DNA of 21,616 bases from a virus. The notes under the pieces are model-generated. The model worked only from the letters and a program-made list of their open reading frames with translations. It searched no databases and had not been told where the DNA came from. The DNA lies in IMG/VR virus record IMGVR_UViG_3300007038_000020, positions 1 through 21,616 of that record. The stretch is one strand, 5' to 3'. A program made the translations under genes and the position numbers. Positions 15,033-21,040 of the stretch are shown here, one piece after another; positions within the stretch are counted from its first letter, which is position 1; each line of letters opens with the position of its first letter.

Positions 15033-15433
15033 GCCTCGGGCGTCCCCGGGCTGTCGAGGTGAGACGACGACGCCCTCCACTCTCGGACGAACGCCTCCGC
15101 CGCCTCGCGGTCGGACGAGGAGAGTCCCTCGGGGACGACGTAGATCCCCTCGACGTGGACGGACTGTCCGCCGCCCTCGCGGGGGGCGTGTCCAAACCGC
15201 ATTTGGACGCCCTCGGGGAGGATCTCCTCGTAGAGGGTCCGCGCCTCCTCGTCGCGTGGGAGGTAGGTTTTCGCTAGGATCTCCGGGGCTATCGGGTAGA
15301 CCTCTCCCTCGACGCCCGTGATTATGAGATCTCCCTCCTCCGCGGTGAGGGTCCCCTCTCGCGTCCGGATCGTCTCTCCAGCCTCCGCCCGACGGACCTC
15401 GACCTCCACAGGTCGTTTCTGAAATGTCGCCAT
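15029..15433 (-). CDS. PGDYG-like protein (134 aa)
   Basis: The N-terminal half (KRPVEVEVRRA, LTAEEGDLIITGVEGEVYPI, PEILAKTY, residues about 6-58) matches the PGDYG-type family common in phage genomes, whose core is a short beta barrel. The C-terminal half (PEGVQMRFGHAP, VHVEGIYVVPEG, REAAEAFVREWRASS) is less familiar. The family's biochemical role is unknown. It starts 4 nt after the TAG of the upstream peptide gene. Confidence 0.75.
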   Translation of the reverse strand: MATFQKRPVEVEVRRAEAGETIRTREGTLTAEEGDLIITGVEGEVYPIAPEILAKTYLPRDEEARTLYEEILPEGVQMRFGHAPREGGGQSVHVEGIYVVPEGLSSSDREAAEAFVREWRASSSHLDSPGTPEA

Positions 15434-15436
15434 GGA

Positions 15437-15625
15437 CTACCCTCCGTAAGCGGGCGGTCCCCCATAAATCCCGCCTCCGAACCCGTCCTCCTCCCCGCCT
15501 CCGTAGGGGACCTCTCCGTAGCCGCGTTCTCCGTAGCCCGTCCCGCCGCGGTCCCGCCCGTCCTCGACGGGGAACGAGTGGACGGAGTCCAGCCCGGTCC
15601 AGCGTGGATCCCGGTGAAACTCCAT
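15437..15625 (-). CDS. Gly/Tyr-rich small protein (62 aa)
   Basis: The C-terminal half is a low-complexity Gly/Tyr/Glu stretch (GTGYGERGYGEVPYGGG, then FGGGIYGGPPAYGG). The N-terminus (MEFHRDPRWTGLDSVHSF) is ordinary. It starts 1 nt after the upstream TGA. Such Gly/Tyr-rich segments occur in virion glue or flexible linker proteins. Its position, between a beta-rich protein and the PGDYG-like gene, suggests a structural part, but no family is recognised. Confidence 0.55.
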   Translation of the reverse strand: MEFHRDPRWTGLDSVHSFPVEDGRDRGGTGYGERGYGEVPYGGGEEDGFGGGIYGGPPAYGG

Positions 15626-15626
15626 A

Positions 15627-16040
15627 TCAGAACGCTTTGACTACAGCGTAGTCGAGGTTCTGATTAGACCCCGGGTCGTTCCCGTTCCAGTAGAACTCCA
15701 CGGTAGGCGTGTCCTCTCCGTCCGCCCACACGAGATCCGCCCGGAACTCCTCGACGGGCGTCCCTGTCCCCTGTGTCTGTCCATCTACGAGTAACCACGA
15801 CGCTTTGAACGGGAGGGTTACGGACCCGGCTGGAGTCTCTCCCGAGGTGAGAGTAACGGTCGTCTCGAACGCTGGAGAGTCGTAGTCGCCTCGGATCTCG
15901 TCCTCCGTCGGGAACCCGGAGAGGTTCTCCGCCCCGGAAAAGTCCACCTCACCCGTCGCGGTGAGGTCCTCGAACGATCCCACCCGCGCCCGGACCGCCC
16001 CGAGGACGAGTTCCACAGCCTGCCATACGAGTTTTGGCAT
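15627..16040 (-). CDS. Small beta-rich protein, possible virion component (137 aa)
   Basis: A short helical N-terminus (MPKLVWQAVELVLGAVRARVG) precedes a beta domain (FETTVTLTSGETPAGSVTL, ASWLLVDGQTQG, EFRADLVWADGEDTPTVEFYW, LDYAVVKAF). The composition suits a head decoration or tail-associated protein. A TATA box centred about 28 nt upstream suggests a leaderless start and a new transcription unit continuing to terL. Confidence 0.65.
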   Translation of the reverse strand: MPKLVWQAVELVLGAVRARVGSFEDLTATGEVDFSGAENLSGFPTEDEIRGDYDSPAFETTVTLTSGETPAGSVTLPFKASWLLVDGQTQGTGTPVEEFRADLVWADGEDTPTVEFYWNGNDPGSNQNLDYAVVKAF

Positions 16041-16059
16041 AGGCTAACTCCGAATAGCG

Positions 16060-16075
16060 GACAGATAATAATTTG
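16060..16075 (-). promoter_or_regulatory. TATA box for the 16040 to terL unit
   Basis: The minus strand reads GCAAATTATTATCTGT, an AT-rich island in otherwise GC-rich DNA, centred about 28 nt before the ATG at 16040. This fits an archaeal TATA box for a leaderless transcript. Confidence 0.55.
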
Positions 16076-16085
16076 CGTCCTCTCA

Positions 16086-16235
16086 CTATCCGCCGACAGC
16101 CGTGTCCCGTCCGACGGAGTTCGTGTCCCCCACCAGTAGTTTCCCACACTCCGAACAGGCATAGCACTTACTGGAGAGTTCTCCACAGACGGGACAGGGT
16201 CCGTAGCGGGGAGTCCGGATCGGGTCGAACGCCAT
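16086..16235 (-). CDS. 49-aa zinc-ribbon miniprotein
   Basis: The frame runs from ATG at 16235 to TAG at 16086, two nt after the upstream TAG. The protein (MAFDPIRTPRYGPCPVCGEL onward) has C14/C17, C24/C27 and C30. The sequence CPVCGELSSKCYACSECG is a rubredoxin-like or zinc-ribbon knuckle. It is probably a metal-binding scaffold for nucleic-acid or protein contact. It ends the operon that begins near 19675, before the TATA box at 16060. Confidence 0.7.
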   Translation of the reverse strand: MAFDPIRTPRYGPCPVCGELSSKCYACSECGKLLVGDTNSVGRDTAVGG

Positions 16236-16237
16236 AG

Positions 16238-16531
16238 CTAGTGGACCTCTACGTGTCCGTTTCCCGGACGGGGAGGAAAGCGGACGCCTACCACCTCGTC
16301 CAGCGTGTCGTTATCCACCTCCTCCGCCCCGGAGACGTGGAGGAACAGTCCGCGGTCCTCGTGAGTGATCCCGTCCACGTCGTAGCCCTCCTCTCGGAGT
16401 CGGTTCCGGACCTCCTCTACGAGTCGCCCGACGTTCGCGTTTATCCCCGAGAACCACACGCCGCCCTCCTCGACGGTGAACACGCGGGACCGCTGGACCT
16501 CCTCTACGATCTCCGCTATCTCCCGAGTCAT
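16238..16531 (-). CDS. Unknown 97-aa alpha/beta protein
   Basis: I use the ATG at 16531, an ATGA overlap with the upstream gene. The pattern helix (TREIAEIVEEVQRSR), strand (GGVWFSGINANV), helix (RLVEEVRNRLREEGYDVDG), strand (RGLFLHVSG), helix suggests a compact fold. No Cys and no known family. Confidence 0.65.
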   Translation of the reverse strand: MTREIAEIVEEVQRSRVFTVEEGGVWFSGINANVGRLVEEVRNRLREEGYDVDGITHEDRGLFLHVSGAEEVDNDTLDEVVGVRFPPRPGNGHVEVH

Positions 16532-16947
16532 GGTTCCGCCCCACTCTCGACCTCGTTCATAACGCCCCGGACGACGAGGAGGGCGTTCACGTACCACTCC
16601 ACGTCCCCGGACCGGAGTTTCTCGCGGATCTCCTCCGTCCCCTCCCCCGAGACGATCCCATGGAAAAACGTCGTAATACGGGCTAGTTCCCGCGTGTCGT
16701 CGGTTACAGTTACGTCCTCCCATGTGAGTGTCTCCGACTGTCGGACAGCCTCGGGATAGTCCTCTCGGAGGTCCTCCATGTCCTCCTCGTAGGCCCGGAG
16801 AACCTCGACCTCGTCCCGCGTCTGTTCACGGAGGAACTCCAGCCGACTCTCGTCTACGTCGTCCTCGTAGGTCGTCCCGAACACGGTATCATACCGGGCG
16901 TTCGGGCGGACAGCCGCCTCCTCTCGCGTGTCCATAAGTTGTGTCAT
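16528..16947 (-). CDS. Unknown acidic helical protein (139 aa)
   Basis: The protein is mostly helix (ESRLEFLREQTRDEVEVLRA, EDMEDLREDYPEAVRQ, RELARITTFFHGIVSGEGTEE, VEWYVNALLVVRGVMNEVE) and resembles many small viral proteins of unknown role. It starts 2 nt after the upstream TAA. The second half may form a four-helix bundle. Function unknown. Confidence 0.65.
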   Translation of the reverse strand: MTQLMDTREEAAVRPNARYDTVFGTTYEDDVDESRLEFLREQTRDEVEVLRAYEEDMEDLREDYPEAVRQSETLTWEDVTVTDDTRELARITTFFHGIVSGEGTEEIREKLRSGDVEWYVNALLVVRGVMNEVESGAEP

Positions 16948-16949
16948 GG

Positions 16950-17384
16950 TTACTGTCTCGAAAGTCTTTCCGCCGCGTCTGTCCCACCTCCACAGGCGGG
17001 ACAGCCCGGACGGTTTCCCGCCCCGTCGCCCCGGAACTCTCCTATCGGGACGACCGCCTCACAGTCCGGACACTCCACAGCGTCGCCCTCCAGAACCTCC
17101 CGCGGCGGGTCGAGGAACTCGACTCTCGTCCGACCGTCGTGTCCGTGGACCTCGTCTACGTCGTGTTCTCCACCCGGGTAGACGTAGACGGAGTCCTCGT
17201 TCGTGTCGGGTCCCTCCTCGCGGCTATCGTTCACCCACGAGAGGACCGCTGTCCCGGCGGGGAACACGACTCCGACCGCGACGACGCCCGTCCCGGAGAC
17301 GCCCGTCTCGTCCTCCTCGCGGACGAGGCGGAACCGTCTCGGGTCCAGCCCGGACGCCGCGTCCGTGTCGTCGGTCGGAGTCAT
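16950..17384 (-). CDS. Barrel-like protein with HGHDG motif and zinc ribbon (144 aa)
   Basis: Residues about 29-92 (VSGTGVVAVGVVFPAGTAVL, SWVNDSREE, SVYVY, DEVHGHDGRTRVEFLD) match a small beta domain I have seen in many phage proteins of unknown role, with the HGHxGxTxVxWLD end. It is followed by a zinc ribbon, ECPDCEAVVP...GCPACGG (C105, C108, C128, C131). The ATG at 17384 overlaps the upstream TGA (ATGA). The combination suggests a nucleic-acid-binding accessory protein; this is inference. Confidence 0.7.
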   Translation of the reverse strand: MTPTDDTDAASGLDPRRFRLVREEDETGVSGTGVVAVGVVFPAGTAVLSWVNDSREEGPDTNEDSVYVYPGGEHDVDEVHGHDGRTRVEFLDPPREVLEGDAVECPDCEAVVPIGEFRGDGAGNRPGCPACGGGTDAAERLSRQ

Positions 17385-17560
17385 AGGTTCCACTCGTCTA
17401 ACCACTCTTTCACCTCACTATCAGATAAATCCCGCCCCTGATAGCCCCGGTTTATCTCCTCCAGTTCAGCCCGGTCGGACTCCCGGACCGCGCCCGGGTA
17501 TAAATACTGTCTTGTGACATTAGTCCTCGACCGTCTCCTCCGGGACGAGTCCGGTTCCAT
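17381..17560 (-). CDS. Small helical protein, start uncertain
   Basis: The C-terminal part (GAVRESDRAELEEINRGYQG, then RDLSDSEVKEWLDEWNL) looks genuine, ending in an ATGA overlap with the next gene. The start is unclear. The in-frame ATG at 17560 lies 41 nt inside the upstream gene and gives a poor Arg/Ser-rich N-terminus (MEPDSSRRRRSRTN). A well-placed ATG at 17520 (TAATG overlap) is in another frame and yields only 22 codons. The two frames could be joined by a -1 shift. Possibly the start is elsewhere or one base is missing in the sequence. Confidence 0.5.
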   Translation of the reverse strand: MEPDSSRRRRSRTNVTRQYLYPGAVRESDRAELEEINRGYQGRDLSDSEVKEWLDEWNL

Positions 17561-17669
17561 CACAGACGGGACAGGGTCCGTTATGGACGATCCCACCCAC
17601 CTCCGACAGACGGATCGTGTCGCCCTCACACTTTGGACAGGCGACGAGGACCGGGCGTCTGTCTCTCAT
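17520..17669 (-). CDS. 49-aa zinc-ribbon miniprotein (DnaJ-type)
   Basis: The sequence ACPKCEGDTIRLSEVGG (C11, C14) and GPCPVCDGTGLVP (C33, C36) forms a complete four-Cys knuckle of the CxxCxGxG type. The ATG at 17669 overlaps the upstream TGA (ATGA). It ends TAA at 17520. It is the same class as the genes at 10342-10563 and 16086-16235. Such minis typically stabilise nucleic-acid or protein contacts; the role here is unknown. Confidence 0.7.
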   Translation of the reverse strand: MRDRRPVLVACPKCEGDTIRLSEVGGIVHNGPCPVCDGTGLVPEETVED

Positions 17670-17905
17670 GGCGGGAACTCTCCCTCTCCGTAGCCGACTC
17701 CGTCCGTGTCCTCCGAGGAGAGGGGCTGGAGGTCTATCCCCGAGGTGAACCCGTCGTCCGGACGCTTTCGGAGGGCGTCCTCGACGCGGACCTCCAGTTC
17801 CTCCTCGGAGATCTCTCCGGAGAAATACGCCTCGTATGCCTCGTCCAGATCCTCCCTCCACTCCGGGCGGTCCGGGATCGGGTCCGGGTTATGGTTCGGA
17901 GTCAC
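17666..17905 (-). CDS. Small acidic helical protein, GTG start (79 aa)
   Basis: The start is GTG at 17905, making a GTGA overlap with the upstream gene; the longer upstream open frame is shadow. The protein has a central helical segment (RPEWREDLDEAYEAYFSGEI, then SEEELEVRVEDALRK) and an acidic tail (SSEDTDGVGYGEGEFPP). The helical part resembles SHOCT-type or short dimerising helices. Function unknown. Confidence 0.65.
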   Translation of the reverse strand: MTPNHNPDPIPDRPEWREDLDEAYEAYFSGEISEEELEVRVEDALRKRPDDGFTSGIDLQPLSSEDTDGVGYGEGEFPP

Positions 17906-18099
17906 TCGTAAACGTCCCCCTCGTAGCCGGGGTTCTCTACCTCCTCGTCCTCCCCGTCCATACGTGTGATAGTAACCTCGTTCGCCCCGTTCACGAGGGC
18001 GTGAGTCGCGGCGTGGGACGCGTCGTAGAGTGGGATAGCCTCCATACCGTCCCAATAGAGGCGTTCTCCATCTACTTCTACATAGTAGAGGTCGTTCAC
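17902..18099 (-). CDS. Small beta-rich protein, GTG start (65 aa)
   Basis: The sequence MNDLYYVEVDGERLYWDGME, then NEVTITRMDGEDEEVENPG is strongly beta in character. The GTG at 18099 overlaps the upstream TGA (GTGA), suggesting translational coupling. No Cys and no membrane segment. Function unknown. Confidence 0.6.
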   Translation of the reverse strand: MNDLYYVEVDGERLYWDGMEAIPLYDASHAATHALVNGANEVTITRMDGEDEEVENPGYEGDVYE

Positions 18100-18653
18100 G
18101 AGTCCACCTCCGGGACCGCCTCCAGTTCAGCCGCCGCCTCGGAGTCCTCGGGGATCCGGTCCCTCTCGGGTAGCCCCTCCGGGTTCGCGCCCTCCATGTC
18201 CGCCTCCACGCCTGATATGGCGACGGTGATAGGCTGTCCGTCGCCCCCGGAGAACAGGTCGTCCACGTCGTCCTCTAGGTCGAGAACGCCGAGTTTCTCC
18301 AGCGTCCCGACCCACCGACTCACGAACGAGTGATAGTCGAACGGGTCGTAGTCCTCGTCCGCCTGAATTTCAAGTAGCCCCTGTTCAAACAGGGAGACAG
18401 CTACTCCGGAAACTCGACTTACGTTCAGTTCCTCGACTAACCACTCCGTGAGAGTCGTCTTATCGTTATGGAGAGTGGATTTACTCTTACTGTAGTAGCG
18501 GGACAGACGACTCCAGTTCACCGCGTCCGGGTGTCCTTTGTCGAGGATATAGTTCTGGAGTATGTCCGCCCGTCTCTCCTGATAGGAGTAGTCCTCGGGG
18601 GCTTTGTCCGTCGGGAGAGAGAGGTTCCGGTAGTCTACGTCCATGTCGCCCAT
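18096..18653 (-). CDS. HTH protein, candidate terminase small subunit (185 aa)
   Basis: Residues about 22-75 contain SYQERRADILQNYILDKGHP and WSRLSRYYSKSKSTLHNDKTT, which reads like a helix-turn-helix with a following helix (LTEWLVEELN). The C-terminal half is acidic (PEDSEAAAELEAVPEVDS). TerS proteins combine an N-terminal HTH with an oligomerising helix and an acidic tail, and recognise packaging sites. It sits in the operon upstream of terL, and the nearest long non-coding DNA (19.7-20.1 kb) is the natural place for a pac site. It could equally be a transcription regulator. Start ATG at 18653 is 3 nt after the upstream TAA; a second ATG is at 18644. Confidence 0.5.
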   Translation of the reverse strand: MGDMDVDYRNLSLPTDKAPEDYSYQERRADILQNYILDKGHPDAVNWSRLSRYYSKSKSTLHNDKTTLTEWLVEELNVSRVSGVAVSLFEQGLLEIQADEDYDPFDYHSFVSRWVGTLEKLGVLDLEDDVDDLFSGGDGQPITVAISGVEADMEGANPEGLPERDRIPEDSEAAAELEAVPEVDS

Positions 18654-18656
18654 GGG

Positions 18657-18902
18657 TTAGATCCCTCCGGAGGGGTTCACGTTGAGGTATAGTTCAGCCC
18701 CGTCCTCCAGCGGAGAGGCGGCTACGGTAGTATAGAGGTCGAGAGGAGTTCCCTCGTAAACGAGATCGTAGTCCTGTGAGAACCACCCGACCTCGTCTCT
18801 CGCTAGGATCTCCCCGAGGACCGCCCCTATGTGGTGGTTCGGTCCGAACGCGACGGAGTGAGTGGTTCGAGGCGTTTGGACGGTGAACGAGTAGCGTTCC
18901 AT
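18657..18902 (-). CDS. Ubiquitin-fold (beta-grasp) protein ending in Gly-Gly-Ile
   Basis: This 81-aa protein reads strand-strand-helix-strand-strand like ubiquitin: ERYSFTVQTP, THSVAFGPNHHI, GAVLGEILARDEVG, YDLVYEGTPLD, then LEDGAELYLNVNPSGGI. The central part matches the ubiquitin pattern in which a hydrophobic strand, a turn with Gly, and a final strand precede a C-terminal diglycine. Gly79-Gly80 is followed by one extra residue (Ile81), so a conjugating form would need trimming; it may instead be a non-conjugated Ubl. The ATG at 18902 is 2 nt after the upstream TGA. No E1, E2 or JAB-like gene is visible in the window. Fold assignment is inferred from pattern. Confidence 0.65.
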   Translation of the reverse strand: MERYSFTVQTPRTTHSVAFGPNHHIGAVLGEILARDEVGWFSQDYDLVYEGTPLDLYTTVAASPLEDGAELYLNVNPSGGI

Positions 18903-18904
18903 AC

Positions 18905-19675
18905 TCACTCCCCGTGTTCCTCCGCGAACCTCTCGCGGACCGCCTCCAGTTCCTCCTCGGAGTGGTCGTCCCACTCGTCCAGCCCGGGGAGGACCTCGTT
19001 CAGTCCGTCGTCCGGGACGTGTAACGTCCCGCCTCCATAGCCCTCCACGTCCTCCGCGGGGACGAGAGAGACATGGGAGAGTTCCAGCCCCTCCAGTATG
19101 CCCGCGCCCTCCTCCTCGTCCACCTCTCCGGGCGGGTCGGGGAGGAGTTCCCGTTCGAGGTGGTTAGCCGCGTCCCGGTAGGCGTTAGCCGCCCCTACGT
19201 TCACGTCGTCTCCCTCTCCCTCGAACGCGTGTCTCTCGTTCGCCTCCGAGAGAGTCCTGAACGTCTCGATACACTCCGCGACTCGGGTTAGGAGTGGGCG
19301 GTCCTGTCGGTCCGCCTCGCGGGTCCGTGGATCCCTCGGACCGACGAACGCAAACCCTCGACTCCACAGCGTCTCCTCCCGAGTCCGCCCGGATCGTTTC
19401 CGGACGACCTCGTGTTTCAGGTAGCCGGACTCCTCCGCGAACCGGATCCTCTCACGGTGGAACACGGTCGTCTCCTCGTCGTCGTCGTTCGCCTGATAGA
19501 CGCTGTCCAGCGTGTGAAATGCCCGGACCTGATAGCCCCCTGTGGACCACTCCGTCGTCTCGATAGTGAACTCCCCCGAGAGTCGTTTCTCCGCGGCGTC
19601 GCGGACGAGATCTCGGACCGCGTCGAGAGGGTAGTATCCACCCGTCGCGTTCGTTCGGGACTTTTCGTCCTCCAT
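18905..19675 (-). CDS. Unknown 256-aa protein upstream of the ubiquitin-like gene
   Basis: No family recognised. The N-terminal half (YYPLDAVRDLVRDAAEKRL, GEFTIETTEWSTGGYQVRAF, ETTVFHRERIRFAEESGYL, EETLWSRGFAFVGP) suggests an alpha/beta domain with exposed basic residues. The C-terminal half has helices (LTRVAECIETFRTLSEANER, NAYRDAANHLERELLPDP) and an acidic tail (EELEAVRERFAEEHGE). It lies 2 nt before the ubiquitin-like gene and heads an operon. It lacks visible E1, E2 or deubiquitinase motifs. A functional link to the Ubl is possible but unproven. Confidence 0.65.
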   Translation of the reverse strand: MEDEKSRTNATGGYYPLDAVRDLVRDAAEKRLSGEFTIETTEWSTGGYQVRAFHTLDSVYQANDDDEETTVFHRERIRFAEESGYLKHEVVRKRSGRTREETLWSRGFAFVGPRDPRTREADRQDRPLLTRVAECIETFRTLSEANERHAFEGEGDDVNVGAANAYRDAANHLERELLPDPPGEVDEEEGAGILEGLELSHVSLVPAEDVEGYGGGTLHVPDDGLNEVLPGLDEWDDHSEEELEAVRERFAEEHGE

Positions 19676-19699
19676 GAGTGAGGAGTAGGGGTTCAGTCT

Positions 19700-19720
19700 C
19701 TCATAAAGCTACGGTAAGAC
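19700..19720 (-). promoter_or_regulatory. TATA box for the 19675-16086 operon
   Basis: The minus strand reads ACCGTAGCTTTATGAGAGAC, with TATA core CTTTATG centred about 33 nt before the ATG at 19675, giving a short leader. Upstream GTTAGTCTTACCGTAGCTTT resembles GTTAGCCTACCCGTAACTTT before the 21022 gene, so the two promoters may share an upstream element. Confidence 0.55.
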
Positions 19721-19887
19721 TAACGGGTTCTGTGTCGCGTTCTGGAGACGAGAGTAGAGTCTCTCGACTCGGGGGACGAACGTTCGACGGGTAACGGGCG
19801 TCGTTCGGGGGGACTGTTCGGGGGGTCGTTCGAGGGCGTCGAGGAGGAGTGGAGAGGTGGACCTCCGGGTAGGGGATTTTATCGAGT

Positions 19888-19903
19888 GAGGAACCACCGA
19901 ACC
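19888..19903 (+). repeat. Relic copy of the leaderless-5'-end repeat
   Basis: GAGGAACCACCGAACC matches 16 nt of the start of the gene at 21022 (and most of 2022). There is no ATG, and in the matching frame a TGA precedes the shared block and a TAG follows it, so it looks like a degenerate or non-coding copy just downstream of a TATA-like ATTTTATC. Confidence 0.6.
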
Positions 19904-20016
19904 CGGGGAGTAGCCCGAGTTCGGGTCCGATCTCCCTGAACGCACACTCCGCGGTATGCCCGCGTCGTCGTTATGGTTCGACGTTCGGCGTTTCGAGACG
20001 GTCCTCCACAGCCTGT

Positions 20017-20044
20017 GTCCCACAGCGTCGTTCTCGTGTGGGAC
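20017..20044. other. Perfect 8-bp inverted repeat (stem-loop)
   Basis: GTCCCACA and TGTGGGAC flank a 12-nt loop. The stem lies about 30 nt downstream of the minus-strand TAGCTTTTTC element, so a transcript from it would begin just before the hairpin. It may act as a terminator, an RNA structure or a protein site. Confidence 0.55.
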
Positions 20045-20107
20045 GGACTAACAGACGGAGGTGGTAATGAAAAAGCTACTGGACGCTACGGTGGTTCCGG
20101 TCGTGGA

Positions 20108-20446
20108 CTACCGCGTGACCTGAACGACGCCGCGGAGGTCCTCGTCTATCTCCCACCACATAGCCTCGGAGACGACGGGCGGGACGTGGGAGATCTCGAA
20201 CTCGTGAGTCGCCTCGTAGCCCTCGTTCGTCTCCTCGACCGCCTGTAGTGCGTAGAGGGTCCACGCGTCGTAGCGGTCGAACGTCTCCGTGTCCAGCGGG
20301 TTCTCGGGTCGGAGTCGGGCGCGGACGGGCTGTCGGGACTGTCCGATCTCGTAGACTACGTCCACGCCGTCTATCCCGTCGGGGCGGAGTCCAGCGTGGA
20401 CGAGTTCCGCGGAGTCCGCGGCGTCCTCGGAGTGTCGAGAGGACAT
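20108..20446 (-). CDS. Unknown 112-aa protein
   Basis: I use the ATG at 20446 (TAATG overlap). The protein has an alpha/beta pattern (DGVDVVYEIGQSRQPVRAR, YDAWTLYALQAVEETNEGYE, THEFEISHVPPVVSEAMWWE, GVVQVTR). No Cys and no membrane segment. It ends the operon from 21022; the family is unknown. Confidence 0.65.
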   Translation of the reverse strand: MSSRHSEDAADSAELVHAGLRPDGIDGVDVVYEIGQSRQPVRARLRPENPLDTETFDRYDAWTLYALQAVEETNEGYEATHEFEISHVPPVVSEAMWWEIDEDLRGVVQVTR

Positions 20447-20640
20447 TAGGACGTGTCCTCCTCGTCCGCGTCCATGAGTTCGCGGAGTTCCTGAACGCGG
20501 TCCTCGGAGAGGTCCTCCTCCGTGAGGATCCCGTCTTTTACTCCCTGTGCTATCATTTCGAGGTTCCGGCGGGCGTGACTGTCCACGTCTCGCGTCTCTC
20601 CGTCGCGGAGTTTCGCGGGCGTGGGGGTCCACGAGGACAT
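20446..20640 (-). CDS. Unknown small helical protein (64 aa)
   Basis: I use the ATG at 20640 (TAATG overlap). Helices are NLEMIAQGVKDGI and SEDRVQELRELMDADEEDTS. The charged N-terminus (SSWTPTPAKLRDGETRDVDS) may be flexible. Function unknown. Confidence 0.6.
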   Translation of the reverse strand: MSSWTPTPAKLRDGETRDVDSHARRNLEMIAQGVKDGILTEEDLSEDRVQELRELMDADEEDTS

Positions 20641-20882
20641 TACGCCTCCACCTCCTGTCGGCGGTCCACGAGGGCGACTTTCCAGCGGGAGACGACCTCC
20701 TCGTCCTCGTCCGTGTCGAGGGGCTGGACGGTCCACTCCACGTCGTCCACCCACGCGGTCCGGTCGAACTCTCGGAGGACCGTTCGTTTCGCCATACACC
20801 GCGTGTCGTAGGGGTTCGTCGTCTCCACGACCGCGATAGCCGCGTTCTCTCTCTCGACCTCGTAGCGGGCGACGTAGGGCAT
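20640..20882 (-). CDS. Unknown small beta-rich protein (80 aa)
   Basis: Strands include PYVARYEVERENAAIAVVET, AKRTVLREFDRTAWVDDVEW and VVSRWKVALVDRR, giving a compact beta sheet. The ATG at 20882 overlaps the upstream TAA (TAATG). No known family. Confidence 0.6.
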   Translation of the reverse strand: MPYVARYEVERENAAIAVVETTNPYDTRCMAKRTVLREFDRTAWVDDVEWTVQPLDTDEDEEVVSRWKVALVDRRQEVEA

Positions 20883-21022
20883 TACTCCGCGCCCTCCTCG
20901 TCCGTCTCGTCCTCGTCGTTCAGGAGGACCCGCTGGAGTCCAGTAGCCGGGACGCCGCGGGCGTAGACGCGTTCGGTCGTGTCGTCCGGTTCGTCCGTCG
21001 GTTCGGTGGTTCCTCGAACCAT
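20882..21022 (-). CDS. 46-aa acidic peptide with leaderless start shared with the 2022 gene
   Basis: The frame runs ATG 21022 to TAA 20882 (MVRGTTEPTDEPDDTTERVY onward, ending DEDETDEEGAE). TTTATATT is centred about 25 nt upstream, so transcription should begin at the ATG. The first 20 nt and MVRGTT are identical to the gene at 2022, but the rest differs. The protein is almost entirely disordered and acidic, which may mean the 5' end matters more than the product. Confidence 0.6.
   Translation of the reverse strand: MVRGTTEPTDEPDDTTERVYARGVPATGLQRVLLNDEDETDEEGAE
21003..21022 (-). repeat. 20-nt repeat at leaderless 5' end, copy 2
   Basis: The first 20 nt of the 46-aa gene are identical to the first 20 nt of the plus-strand gene at 2022, about 19 kb away and in opposite orientation. 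The match stops right after the shared codons. Confidence 0.85.
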
Positions 21023-21040
21023 GGGATCCGATTAGCGGGA

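Larger units (their letters stand above)
19721..20107. other. 387-nt region without a convincing gene; possible pac/ori or RNA
   Basis: Open frames here are poor in composition and lack suitable starts. It holds a repeated TTCGGGGGG (about 19803-19827), a plus-strand TATA-like ATTTTATC (19876-19883), a relic of the 20-nt repeat (19888-19903), an 8-bp-arm hairpin (20017-20044) and a minus-strand TAGCTTTTTC promoter-like site (20070-20079). It is the longest non-coding stretch in the window, next to the candidate TerS operon, so a packaging site, replication origin or small RNA are all possible. Nothing proves one. Confidence 0.45.

Noticed and set aside
17495-17506. TATTTATA as a promoter
   Set aside because: It is inside coding sequence and more than 100 nt before the next start, so it is probably chance.
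19709-20023. Minus-strand 104-codon frame with GTG start
   Set aside because: Arg/Ser/Pro-rich, not acidic like the real genes, no ribosome site, and it runs over the promoter of the 19675 operon.
19956-20051. Plus-strand 31-codon frame downstream of ATTTTATC
   Set aside because: Composition unlike other genes and overlaps the hairpin; no ribosome site and TATA spacing too long.
20067-20123. Plus-strand 18-codon frame MKKLLDATVVPVVDYRVT preceded by GGAGGTGGTA
   Set aside because: The ribosome site looks ideal, but the frame is very short and overlaps the end of a well-supported minus-strand gene; kept only as a curiosity.
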